A DNA stretch of 64,000 bases from JBHGAV01 sp041946685. Its GTDB lineage: Bacteria > Acidobacteriota > Terriglobia > Bryobacterales > Bryobacteraceae. The notes under the pieces are model-generated. The model was not told the DNA's origin. It was given only the letters and a program-made list of their open reading frames with translations, and did not search any database. Of the stretch, positions 25,729-34,500 are shown piece by piece. The position numbers and the translations under genes are program-made. The DNA lies in assembly GCA_041946685.1 (NCBI GenBank), contig JBHGAV010000015.1, positions 1 to 64,000 of the forward strand, in the 5' to 3' direction. Within the stretch, counting starts at the first letter, position 1. Each line of letters begins with the position of its first letter.

Positions 25729-27354
25729 TCAGAACTCGATGTGCGTGATTCGAGTCGCGCCGGCCGGGACCTCGACCATGACGTGCAGGTTCTCTTGTTC
25801 CCTGTCGTAGTACCAGGTGCCCGGCTGGAGCGAACGCCGGTCCGGCGCCTTGCTGAACAGAGTCTCGCCGGTGCGGACTTGGCGGACCGCGGGAAGGTGG
25901 TGCACGACCCATTCATAGGTGCGGGCCTTGCGCGACTCGATTTCCAGCCGCATCAGGTCCAGCGCGGGCGAGGCATGCATCTGGCTGTAGTCGTATGTGT
26001 CGGGCTCGTACAGGAAGAACTCGGCGGCCAGTTTCGGCAGATAGTGGAGTGCCATTGGGCCGCCGGGCTCGTCGCTTGCGAGCGGAATGATCGAACCGTT
26101 CCTCACAAAGAGCGGCAGCTCGCTGGCGGGCGACTCGATCTCCACCGTCTGCCTGCCGGGATACAGCCGGTTGGTGCGTATGTCCGTCCAGTTCCCCATT
26201 GGGAAGTAGACCGGACGCCGGCCGGTCTCCGTGTGGATTGGAGCCACCAGGATCTCATCCCCGAGCAGGAACTGATCGGCGATCTCCCTTCCCTTGACAT
26301 CGTTCGGATACTGCATTGGGAGAGGGTGGATCATGGGATAGCCCCGGCTGTTGGTCTCTTCGACATAGGTCTGAAGGAACGAAACGAGCCGGCGTCTCCA
26401 CCTCAACATGTCGTCCTGGACCTTGCGCCTCTCCTCCGTGAGGGGAGCGGCGTCCGAGTCGCACACGAGCGGCATCACGGAGGCAAGCTGCACCGCCCGC
26501 CGAAAGAGAGCGTCCGGTGCGCCGCGATACGCGGCAAGGTCAAACACCGGGTTCACCGTCCCCGAGAGCGATGCGTGCACGAGCATCCGTATCGAATCCG
26601 CCAGCGACTCCCAGGAACCCTCCTGGGGCGCGGGCAGAAGCGTCGCGAATCTCGGCAGGCTATCTGGCTTGAGGACGCCGAAGTCCCGGACACCGCGCGA
26701 CAGAACCGCCAGCCTGTGTTCCTCCAGAATCGACTTGGGATCGGGGCCGTAGTAGAAGTAATACTCAAACTTTTGGCTGCCCTCCAGGCGTATCTGGTAC
26801 CGCTCCGCCGATGTCGAAGCCAGATCGAAGACGTAATCCCCCGCGCTGCGGTGGTCCAGGCCATAGCCTTGGCTCGAAATGAGGAATGGTCTGGAAGTCC
26901 GGACAATCTGCCCGCGGGCATCGGCCCGCTCGTCCCTTCGCGCGCCCAGGCCATAGAAAGCCTCGCCGGCCGTGACGGCGCGTTCGATCGCGACGGCCCC
27001 GCCGCCACCCTTCGCTGGCCCGGTTTCGGCCATCAGCTCCTTGCCCCTTGAATCGGAGACCCGCAGCCGGCCGTCCTTGCGGTCGATCTCCACGGTCACG
27101 TATTCCGTGTTCAGTCGAATGCTGGATGCGCCGTCCGCTCTGGTCACCTCGATACCGCTGCTGCCGGCAGGAGGCCGTGCTGCGCACTTCTCTTCGCCCC
27201 AGGAGCGGCAGAAGCGGAACGAGGACGTGCTGATCCAGGCGATGAGTTCCTCGCCGTCGGGCAGGGCCAGCGTGGTCACAGCCTGATCCTGACTCCAGCA
27301 CGACGCAGCCAGCGTCAGGCCGAACAAGCCCGCAACGATCCGGCTTCTACACAA
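25729..27354 (-). CDS. GH31-like protein lacking a recognisable catalytic barrel core
   Basis: 541 residues with a signal or lipoprotein leader (GLFGLTLAASCWSQ). The N-terminal beta-sandwich of GH31 (FYGLGARRDER; DYVFDLA; YYFYYGPDPKSILEE) and the C-terminal sandwich (ADQFLLGDEILVAPI; YFPMGNWTD; PLFVRNGSIIPL) are recognisable. The region between them is about 120 residues instead of several hundred. It starts in a remnant of the late barrel (FDLAAYRGAPDALFRRAVQLASVMPL) and has no WxDMNE-type nucleophile. Catalysis by the usual mechanism is therefore unlikely. TTG 27354 is preceded by AGGAGG and overlaps the M24 gene by 8 bp. Confidence 0.7.
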   Translation of the reverse strand: MCRSRIVAGLFGLTLAASCWSQDQAVTTLALPDGEELIAWISTSSFRFCRSWGEEKCAARPPAGSSGIEVTRADGASSIRLNTEYVTVEIDRKDGRLRVSDSRGKELMAETGPAKGGGGAVAIERAVTAGEAFYGLGARRDERADARGQIVRTSRPFLISSQGYGLDHRSAGDYVFDLASTSAERYQIRLEGSQKFEYYFYYGPDPKSILEEHRLAVLSRGVRDFGVLKPDSLPRFATLLPAPQEGSWESLADSIRMLVHASLSGTVNPVFDLAAYRGAPDALFRRAVQLASVMPLVCDSDAAPLTEERRKVQDDMLRWRRRLVSFLQTYVEETNSRGYPMIHPLPMQYPNDVKGREIADQFLLGDEILVAPIHTETGRRPVYFPMGNWTDIRTNRLYPGRQTVEIESPASELPLFVRNGSIIPLASDEPGGPMALHYLPKLAAEFFLYEPDTYDYSQMHASPALDLMRLEIESRKARTYEWVVHHLPAVRQVRTGETLFSKAPDRRSLQPGTWYYDREQENLHVMVEVPAGATRITHIEF

Positions 27355-28516
27355 GGACGAGTTCCTCCTGAATCTCGCCCGTCACCCGCGCTTGCCCGTC
27401 GCCGACAAACACGTTGACTTCCGAGCGGATGCCGAAGCTCTTCAGGTAGATTCCCGGCTCGATGGAGAAACACGTCCACGGGATGACCAGGCGCTCATCG
27501 TGCGTTTCGAGGTTATCCATGTTTGCTCCGGCGCCGTGCACCTCCTCGCCGATGGAATGGCCCGTCCGGTGCACGAAACAATCGCCGAATCCCTCCGCCT
27601 TGATGTAATCCCTGGCGGCGTCGTCGACCTCGAAGCCATGCAGCGGCTCGCGTCTGGAAACCGCCGCCTGGACGCGCTGGATGACGCGATTGCGGGCCTC
27701 TCGCACCACCCGAAACACACGCTCGATCTCCGCCGGCGGCTGCGCGCCGCAGAATCCGGTCCAGGTGATGTCGTAGAAGACGCTTCGGGGCTGGTCCAGT
27801 TTGGCCCATAGGTCGATCAGGAGGAGATCGCCCCGCTGGATGCGGCGGCTGTCTCTCTCGGTGGGCTCGTAGTGAGGGTTGGCGGCGTTCTCGTTCACCG
27901 CGACGATGGGGCCGTGGTCGGTGACCAGTCCGTGCTGCTTGAATTGCGCGAGGATAAACTGCTTTACTTCCCACTCGGTGACTTCCGCGCCACCGCGCAA
28001 TTGCCGGGCGGTGTACTCGAAGGCTTCCCTCCGGATGGCATCCACCCGGCCGCCTGCCTCGAGGTGGCTGGCGAGCTTGTCCTCGTCCCATCGCGCTTCG
28101 AAGTGCTGGATCAGGTCGGCCGAACTGGCGACTTCCACTCCCAGACTCCGCACCGCTTCGACCGTGCCGGCGTCCGCCATGGAGATTGCCGGGATGGCGC
28201 ACTTCGGAGAGTACTGCATGGCGAGGCGGCGGCAACCTCCCAACAGGCGGGTCAGCCCGTCGATCAGCCCGCTCCAACTGGAGTAGATCAACTTCCTGCC
28301 GGGCAGCTCATCGATGACGCCGGCTTCGATGCGATGCACCAGCTTGCGGGGCTCGCCTTCGGCTGGAACCAGGTAGTACCAGCGCCGCGTCGGGATGACA
28401 GCCGTTGTCAGGCCCAGGACGCGGTACGCGAGCGGGTCCCTGCGGTGATAGTCGAAGAACAGCCAGCCGTCCAGGCGCTGTTCGCGCAACGCTTGCTGCA
28501 TCTCATCCAGGCGCAC
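27347..28516 (-). CDS. M24-family metallopeptidase (Xaa-Pro aminopeptidase type)
   Basis: 389 residues with the creatinase N-terminal domain and the pita-bread catalytic domain. Metal ligands are visible in order: LLLIDLWAKL (Asp), VFYDITWTGF (Asp), HRTGHSIGEEVHG (His), FSIEPGIY (Glu) and RSEVNVFV (Glu). It would remove N-terminal residues next to proline. Start GTG 28516 has a strong GGGAGGAG site. It follows the POT peptide transporter by 13 bp, which fits peptide import followed by cytoplasmic hydrolysis. Distinct from the second M24 gene at 52359. Confidence 0.9.
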   Translation of the reverse strand: MRLDEMQQALREQRLDGWLFFDYHRRDPLAYRVLGLTTAVIPTRRWYYLVPAEGEPRKLVHRIEAGVIDELPGRKLIYSSWSGLIDGLTRLLGGCRRLAMQYSPKCAIPAISMADAGTVEAVRSLGVEVASSADLIQHFEARWDEDKLASHLEAGGRVDAIRREAFEYTARQLRGGAEVTEWEVKQFILAQFKQHGLVTDHGPIVAVNENAANPHYEPTERDSRRIQRGDLLLIDLWAKLDQPRSVFYDITWTGFCGAQPPAEIERVFRVVREARNRVIQRVQAAVSRREPLHGFEVDDAARDYIKAEGFGDCFVHRTGHSIGEEVHGAGANMDNLETHDERLVIPWTCFSIEPGIYLKSFGIRSEVNVFVGDGQARVTGEIQEELVLV

Positions 28517-28529
28517 GGTATACTCCTCC

Positions 28530-30026
28530 CTATTTGACGCCGGTCATGAGAGCCTTCGTGGGCCGCACCAGGAAGGCGAGGAGCAAGGCTGCACCTGTGC
28601 CCACCGCAGCCACGAGCCAGAACAGCGTCACCACGGAAAACGACTCGTACAGCGACGCGATGCGCCCGCCCAGGTAGTTGCCCACCGAAAGCGAGAGGAA
28701 CCAAGCCCCCATCAGCAGACCCCCGATCTTCTGCGGCGCCAACTTCGTCATGGCGCTCAGGCCCACGGGACTCAAGCACAACTCTCCCACCGTATGCAGC
28801 AGGTAGACCGCCACCAGCCACAGCGCGCTCACCTGCGCGCCGTCCGACGCCCTTCCTGCCCCTACCGCCAGAACCGCGAAGCCCAAACCGGCTGCCAGCA
28901 ATCCGAGCGCGAATTTCGCGGGACTGCTGGGCTCACGCGGTCCGAGCCTGGTCCAGATCCAGGCGAATACCGGAGCCAGTGCGATGATGAACAGCGCATT
29001 CAGGGATTGCAGCCAGCTCGCGGGAATTTCGTAACCCAGGAGGTGCTTATTGGTGCTGCGCTCCGCGAATAGGTTCAGCGTGGAGCCGGCCTGCTCGAAC
29101 ACGCACCAGAACAACGCGGAAGCGACGAACAGGACTCCGACGACGGCCAGCCGTTTGCGTTCCACCCGCGTCCAGCCTGAAGTTGAATAAAGCCAGGAGA
29201 AGAAGGCCACGACCACGAGGAGGAGCAGGATTCCCATGGCGTCGGAAAGAGTCTTGGCGGTGAGATGAATGACGCCGGCCAGGTCCAGAACCGTGACCGC
29301 ACCCAGGACGCTCACAATGGTTGCCAGCCCAAGCTGAAGCCCCCGCTTGTGCTTTCGCGCCTCGGCGGCGTCGGCAAAGGGCGCGGGCCGCAGTCCCGCC
29401 TCTCCCAGATACTTGGCGTCGGCCACGTATTGTGCCAGGCCCAGGGTCATGCCGGTGGCGGCCAGCCCGAATCCGAGGTGCCAGTTGACTCGCTGCCCAA
29501 GGTATCCACAGGCCAGTGGCGCCAAGAAGGCTCCGAGGTTGATCCCCATGTAGAAGATCGAGAACCCGGCGTCGCGTCGCGGGTCCCCCTGCGAGTAGAG
29601 TTGACCCACCATGACGCTCGCGTTTGGCTTGAGAAGTCCCGCACCCGCGGCGCACAAGACCAGGCCCGCGTAGAACGACCAGAGCGCCGGGACGGCCAGG
29701 CAGAGGTTCCCCGCCGCGATCACGGCGCCACCGTAGAGCACGGCCTTCCGCTGCCCCAGAAACCGGTCGGCGATCCAGCCGCCGGGCAGGCTCAGCCCGT
29801 AAACCGCCGCCGTGAACAGCCCGTAGATCGCTCCCGCTTTCGCTGCGTTGAAGGCGAGCCCTCCCGACGCTGCGGGTGCCGTCATGAAGAGAATCAGGAG
29901 AGCGCGCATCCCGTAGTAACTGAATCGCTCCCACAACTCGGTCATGAAGAGGGTTGCAAGGCCTCGGGGATGCCCGAAGAAACTGCTTCCGGTTTCGGTC
30001 ACACGCAGGGCTACCTTCTCTTCCAT
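28530..30026 (-). CDS. Proton-dependent oligopeptide transporter (POT/PTR family, MFS)
   Basis: About 498 residues with some 12-14 hydrophobic segments. Family features: HPRGLATLFMTELWERFSYY (the E-x-x-E-R-F/Y-type motif of helix 1), GGWIADRFLGQRKAVLYGG (MFS loop) and the FSIFYMGINLGAFLAP segment. It imports di- and tripeptides with protons across the inner membrane. The start at 30026 (MEEKVALRVTETGSSFFGHP) overlaps the end of the ABC ATPase gene by 16 bp. A longer in-frame extension to 30176 runs through that gene and is rejected. Confidence 0.9.
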   Translation of the reverse strand: MEEKVALRVTETGSSFFGHPRGLATLFMTELWERFSYYGMRALLILFMTAPAASGGLAFNAAKAGAIYGLFTAAVYGLSLPGGWIADRFLGQRKAVLYGGAVIAAGNLCLAVPALWSFYAGLVLCAAGAGLLKPNASVMVGQLYSQGDPRRDAGFSIFYMGINLGAFLAPLACGYLGQRVNWHLGFGLAATGMTLGLAQYVADAKYLGEAGLRPAPFADAAEARKHKRGLQLGLATIVSVLGAVTVLDLAGVIHLTAKTLSDAMGILLLLVVVAFFSWLYSTSGWTRVERKRLAVVGVLFVASALFWCVFEQAGSTLNLFAERSTNKHLLGYEIPASWLQSLNALFIIALAPVFAWIWTRLGPREPSSPAKFALGLLAAGLGFAVLAVGAGRASDGAQVSALWLVAVYLLHTVGELCLSPVGLSAMTKLAPQKIGGLLMGAWFLSLSVGNYLGGRIASLYESFSVVTLFWLVAAVGTGAALLLAFLVRPTKALMTGVK

Positions 30027-31210
30027 TCGATCCCGGTTCCCAAGTTCACCAGTCCCGCCGCCCCGCCGGATTCCACTACGCGGAAGCACAGCACGTCGTC
30101 GAGCCAGTCCTGACTCATGCCGTCCCAGTGCTGCGTGGCAACCGTCAGTGTATACTCCTGCTGGGTCAGCAGGCAATCGAACCGGAAGGATACCTCCAAT
30201 TCCTCTCCGGGTTCGAAGTTCCCGAAATCCTTCATCAGAAGCCGCGTGTTTGTTCCGAAAACATCAATCCCAAGGCGGTTCCGGATTAGAATGCCCACCA
30301 CCGGATTGCTCGTGCGCTTGAGCATCCGAGCTCGCACTCGAACCACCACCGGCTCACCGCTCGGAACCGTCGCGATGGGAGCCCCATCCGGCCTCAACAG
30401 TTGCGCCTCTAGAATCCGGCTGGTGCCGTCGCCATGACGAAAGCTGGTCTCGAGCGTATCCGGGTGCGCGCGAGGACCTTCCTTCTCTCGTCCCAGCACG
30501 TGTCCCACGTAGCGGTTGACCACGTCGCTCGGGCTCCCCTGCGCTGCCACTCGTCCCTCTAGCAGAAAGATGGCTCTGTCGGACAGCCTCTTGACCAGTC
30601 CGAGATCGTGCGACACGAAGAGCACCGTCACGCCCTTGCGCTTGAGCTCCTCGAACTTCTGGATGCATCGGTTGGAAAAGGCGGCGTCGCCGACTGCTAG
30701 AGCCTCATCGACGACCAGGATCTCCGGCTCGACGTGAATCGCCGTTGCGAAGGCCAGCCTGACGTACATCCCGCTGGAGTACTCCTTCACCGGCCGGTCG
30801 ATGAATCCCCCTATGTCGGCGAACTCCGCTATGGAGGGAAAGACCCGCTCCAATTCTCGCCGGCTCAACCCGAGGATCTCGCCGTTGATGAAGACGTTTT
30901 CTCTGCCGGTGGATTCGGGATTGAAGCCCGCGCCCAGTTCCAGCAGCGCCGCGATGCGGCCTTCAGTCGTGACGCGGCCGCTGGTCGGTTGCACGATCCC
31001 GCAGAGGATTTGCAAAAGCGTGCTCTTGCCGGATCCGTTTGGCCCGACGATGGCGAGGAACTCACCGCGAGCTGCGGTGAGGCTCACGTCCCGCAGCGCC
31101 CAGAAATCGGTGCGTCTTCGCGAGGAGGCAAAAGGCAGGACTTCGAAGAGACGATCGGAAGGCCGGCGGTACAGGTGGTAGAGCTTCGAGACCCTTTGAA
31201 CGGCAACCAC
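30011..31210 (-). CDS. ABC transporter ATP-binding protein, Wzt-like (polysaccharide export type)
   Basis: 399 residues. Walker A GPNGSGKST, signature EYSSGMYVRLAFA, Walker B ILVVDEALAVGD and the switch histidine (FVSHDLG) are all present. An extra C-terminal domain of about 150 residues (from SRILEAQLLRPDG) matches the Wzt C-terminal beta-sandwich, which in O-antigen transporters recognises the end of the polysaccharide chain. No Wzm permease gene is adjacent; upstream is the small gene at 31278 and the virion cluster. Start is GTG 31210, with TATAGT (minus strand, 31224-31229) 13 nt upstream and no Shine-Dalgarno. Confidence 0.9.
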   Translation of the reverse strand: MVAVQRVSKLYHLYRRPSDRLFEVLPFASSRRRTDFWALRDVSLTAARGEFLAIVGPNGSGKSTLLQILCGIVQPTSGRVTTEGRIAALLELGAGFNPESTGRENVFINGEILGLSRRELERVFPSIAEFADIGGFIDRPVKEYSSGMYVRLAFATAIHVEPEILVVDEALAVGDAAFSNRCIQKFEELKRKGVTVLFVSHDLGLVKRLSDRAIFLLEGRVAAQGSPSDVVNRYVGHVLGREKEGPRAHPDTLETSFRHGDGTSRILEAQLLRPDGAPIATVPSGEPVVVRVRARMLKRTSNPVVGILIRNRLGIDVFGTNTRLLMKDFGNFEPGEELEVSFRFDCLLTQQEYTLTVATQHWDGMSQDWLDDVLCFRVVESGGAAGLVNLGTGIEWKRR

Positions 31211-31277
31211 GGTGGAAGCGACAACTATACCGCGAAATGCCCTTAGCTTTCACCGGTTGACCAGGCTGCGGGTCGCG

Positions 31278-31469
31278 TCATGCGCGCCCGCAGCGTTCCA
31301 TCAGGCGCTCGACAACCTCCAGGCGCTGGCGCAACTGATCTCGGTAAGTACGGTGGTCGGTGTGCCGGATCTCAACCAGCAGTCTGTTCCGCTCAGAGTC
31401 CAGCAGTTCTCTCAACAGAGCCAGCTCGTCGCTTTCCACGCTGATGGCGACGGGAGTGATTGCTTCCAT
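31278..31469 (-). CDS. Small conserved helical protein of unknown function
   Basis: 63 residues from ATG 31469 (MEAITPVAISVESDELALLR), preceded by AGGAGGTG at good spacing. The rest is a predicted helical hairpin with many Glu/Arg residues (LLRELLDSERNRLLVEIRHT ... LRQRLEVVERLMERC). Similar short proteins occur widely in Acidobacteriota, so it is probably a host gene marking the end of the virion cluster. An upstream in-frame ATG at 31550 overlaps the tail gene and lacks a good site. Confidence 0.6.
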   Translation of the reverse strand: MEAITPVAISVESDELALLRELLDSERNRLLVEIRHTDHRTYRDQLRQRLEVVERLMERCGRA

Positions 31470-31511
31470 GCTCACCTCCTGCCCAGAGTATACGCCCGGT
31501 GGAGCTACAAG

Positions 31512-31530
31512 GGAATCCCCACGAGATTCC
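31512..31530 (-). terminator. Hairpin downstream of the virion operon
   Basis: On the minus strand GGAATC-TCGTGGG-GATTCC lies 17-35 nt after the stop of the tail hub gene and is followed by CTTGT. The stem is only 6 bp, so it is weak, but the position is right for the end of the operon. Confidence 0.3.
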
Positions 31531-31546
31531 GATTGGGAAGGCCGGC

Positions 31547-34500
31547 TCAAAGCCTGATCGTAACCGTCAAGTCGCGCCCCGGCGTCCCCGCGCCGGCCTC
31601 AGGCACCGAGAGGATGTCCAGGCTCAATTGCGCGCTGCTCACCAGGGGAGGGAGGCCGAAGCCGTTGACCACATTGGAGATCGTGGCGCCCGCGGCGATC
31701 GTCAACTGGCAGTACGTTTCCTCATTCTGCCGCAGCCTGAGCTCGAGAGGCCCGCCCGTCGGCGCCTCTCGTACGATCGCGAGGATGTCACCGGCCGCGT
31801 GCGAGGCCTCGACAACCAAGGGCGGCGCCACATCGGATTGGATCGCAAGGTATCCTTCCACCTGAATCGAGAGCTGTCCGCCGGCGAGCGTCCGCAGGCC
31901 ATTGTCCGTGGTGATCGTGTAACAGACTCGTGAAGGCGCGCTCTCGCCCTTCATGTTTGTGGCGGTGAACTCGGCGCAGGCGATTCTGGCATCGGGTAGA
32001 TAGATCGGGAAACTGAGATTGCCGCTGGCGGGGCTCCCGAAGAAGTCCTTCGTGAATGGGAGGATGTAGACCTTCTTGCTCAGGCCGTACACGGGTACAT
32101 TGGTGGCGTGAGCTTCCGCCTGGCTGCCGTACACTCCCCGCTGAACCACGTACTCAAGGCCGCCATTCAGGACTTCCATGACCGCCAGGATCTCAGCGTC
32201 GATCTGGATCAGGCTGCCGGGCTGAGCGCCTCCGGTAGCGCTCAGGTGAATCGTTGTATCTTCTGCGCCGAGCGACGCATCCAGAAATACCTGGGACGGG
32301 CTTGCCAGCTCCGGCCAGTAGTGCAGAGTCAGAGTCCCCGCCGAGACTGTCCTGGTATTGGTGAGGTCCTCGAAGGCGATTCCCGTCAACTCTACCGAGC
32401 CTCGGCCGGTGGGCAGGAGGCCGAACACGGGAGGCGGAGGTGGTTCCAGGTCCACCGGCGCTCCGCTGGCGCTGCCGATTCTCCACCGCGTCAGGGGCGA
32501 CAGTTCGTAAGCGCATTCCTTGTCGTTCACGTTGGCCGAGCGGCCCGAGACGTGTATGGTGGCTCCAACTCGATTGGGCACGTCGAACTCTACCGGACCC
32601 GTGCGTCCCATGGCGCCGAACCGCCAGCCCGCCTCTGCGACGGTGAATCGGCTGGTCGAATCCGGCTCGGTTTCCCACGGCAGCGTCAATTCCAGCGTAG
32701 TCGCGTCGTTGGCCAGAACCACGCGCTCCTGGCCTCTGCCTTTGCCCCGGGTGATGCGGACCACGGCGCCGCGGTACGCGTTTGCCGTCATCTGCAACGC
32801 CGCATTGCCGATTGTACTCGCCGAGTGGATCGTCGCCGCCTCCTCGGGCTGGAGTTCCAGCCGCCAGTAGAAGTTGGCGTGATCGTAGTTCTCGTCGGGG
32901 GGGCCTGCGGGTTGGCTGGGTAGACCGCTGTCGGCGAATGTGTCAGCGACCGGCTGCGCGGCGGCTATGAGAAACAGGTGCGCTGGGTTCTTGCCACGGT
33001 AGACGTGGAATCCGGTCGTCCCTGGCGCGAAACTGAGTTCGGTCAGCTCCACCCGGTTCGTATTCGTTCCGGGCGGGATCGTGGCTCTTACCAGGAAGGA
33101 CAACGGGCTCTCTGCGTCGTCGCCGGCCACAGCGCTCAAGGCGTAGTAGAGCGTCTGGTCTCCACCCAGCGTTCCCCCGGAGTCCGAGACGCTGGCCGCC
33201 AGCTTCACGAGTGGAATCCCAACGTCCGTGGCGGACGGCTTGCGAGGCGCTATGAAGCCGGCCTGAATCGACACGCTGGTCTGGCCGTCGGCTCCTTGCC
33301 CGATCGTCTCCGTGATCTCGAACTGCGGTTCGCCCTCCTCGTCGAAGGTGTTCCCCATCAGCGGCCGCGGCAAGCCCACCTCGAATCCAGGCTGTCTTCG
33401 ACGGCCGGAGCCGCTGCCGTCGGCGATATCCGTGTACCATTCGTCGCTGTGTATCTGGGCGGTGATGGTAACTGTCCTGTAGTTGACGCCGGGCGCGATG
33501 CTCTTGATTCGAAACGGCTGGCGCTGGAGGCCCTCTTTGAGGTAGGTCAGCGTGATGATGTCGCCCGGTCTCAGTCCCACGCCCCGGACGCTCGTCTCGA
33601 ACTGAACGTACGTGTTTCCGCGGATCGATTTGTCCAATTGGAGCTGGATGATCCTGGCGGCCTGGTGGAAGTTCGGGACGCCCAGTGCTCCCAGCGTGGC
33701 GCTGATCTCCTGCCCGGTACGAAGCACATCGTCCACGTCCACCAGCGACAGGCTGTCCTGCTGGTAGTCGTTGAAGGCGTCCTGGAACTCGACGCTGTAT
33801 CGGTTCGGAGAATCCGCGGCGCTGCGTGTGTAGAAACGAATCGCCGGTTCCCCGTTCGATTTCCTCAGAATGCTAGAGAAACCGGATGTGCCGTCGCCGA
33901 ACTCGTAGCCGGGCCAGCCGCCGTTCAGTGGCTCTTCGCTGTTGCTGCCCGCCGGCTTGACCGGCTGCTGCTGCGCGATCGTATTCTCGCAGCGTAGCTG
34001 CAGGCGCCCCTCGGCGTCGAACGACAGATACAGGCGCGCGGCGCTGCGGATGCCCCGGATCACTTCGGCGACGCTTCTCCTGCGCCGCAGGACTAGGTTG
34101 CACTGGAAGCGAGGAATGATCGCCGGGTTGCCGTATAGGTCGCTGGCTTGGGTGTCCGCGGCGCAGTAGGCGGCTGCCTCGGCGAAGCTGCCCAGATCGA
34201 TCTCCTCGGTGTTCCAGCCGCTGCGTCTCAGGATGTCGAGGATGACCCAAGCCGGGTTGTTGTCGTATTCGTCGCTCAAGTACGCGCCGTTGGAGGCGTA
34301 CCGCGCCACCTTCAAGCCCTCTAGCAGCACCTGCACCTTGGGCAGTTTCTGGGCGTCGTTTACCCGGTTCGGCACGACAATGGAGAGATAGGCCATGCTG
34401 CCGTAGGGGTCGCCAAGGGGCTTTCCCTCCGCATCCGTGAAGTCGCTGTTGAAGGCGCCCGTTCGGCTGCCGGGGCTCACCAGGTTGTGCCACCCAGTCG

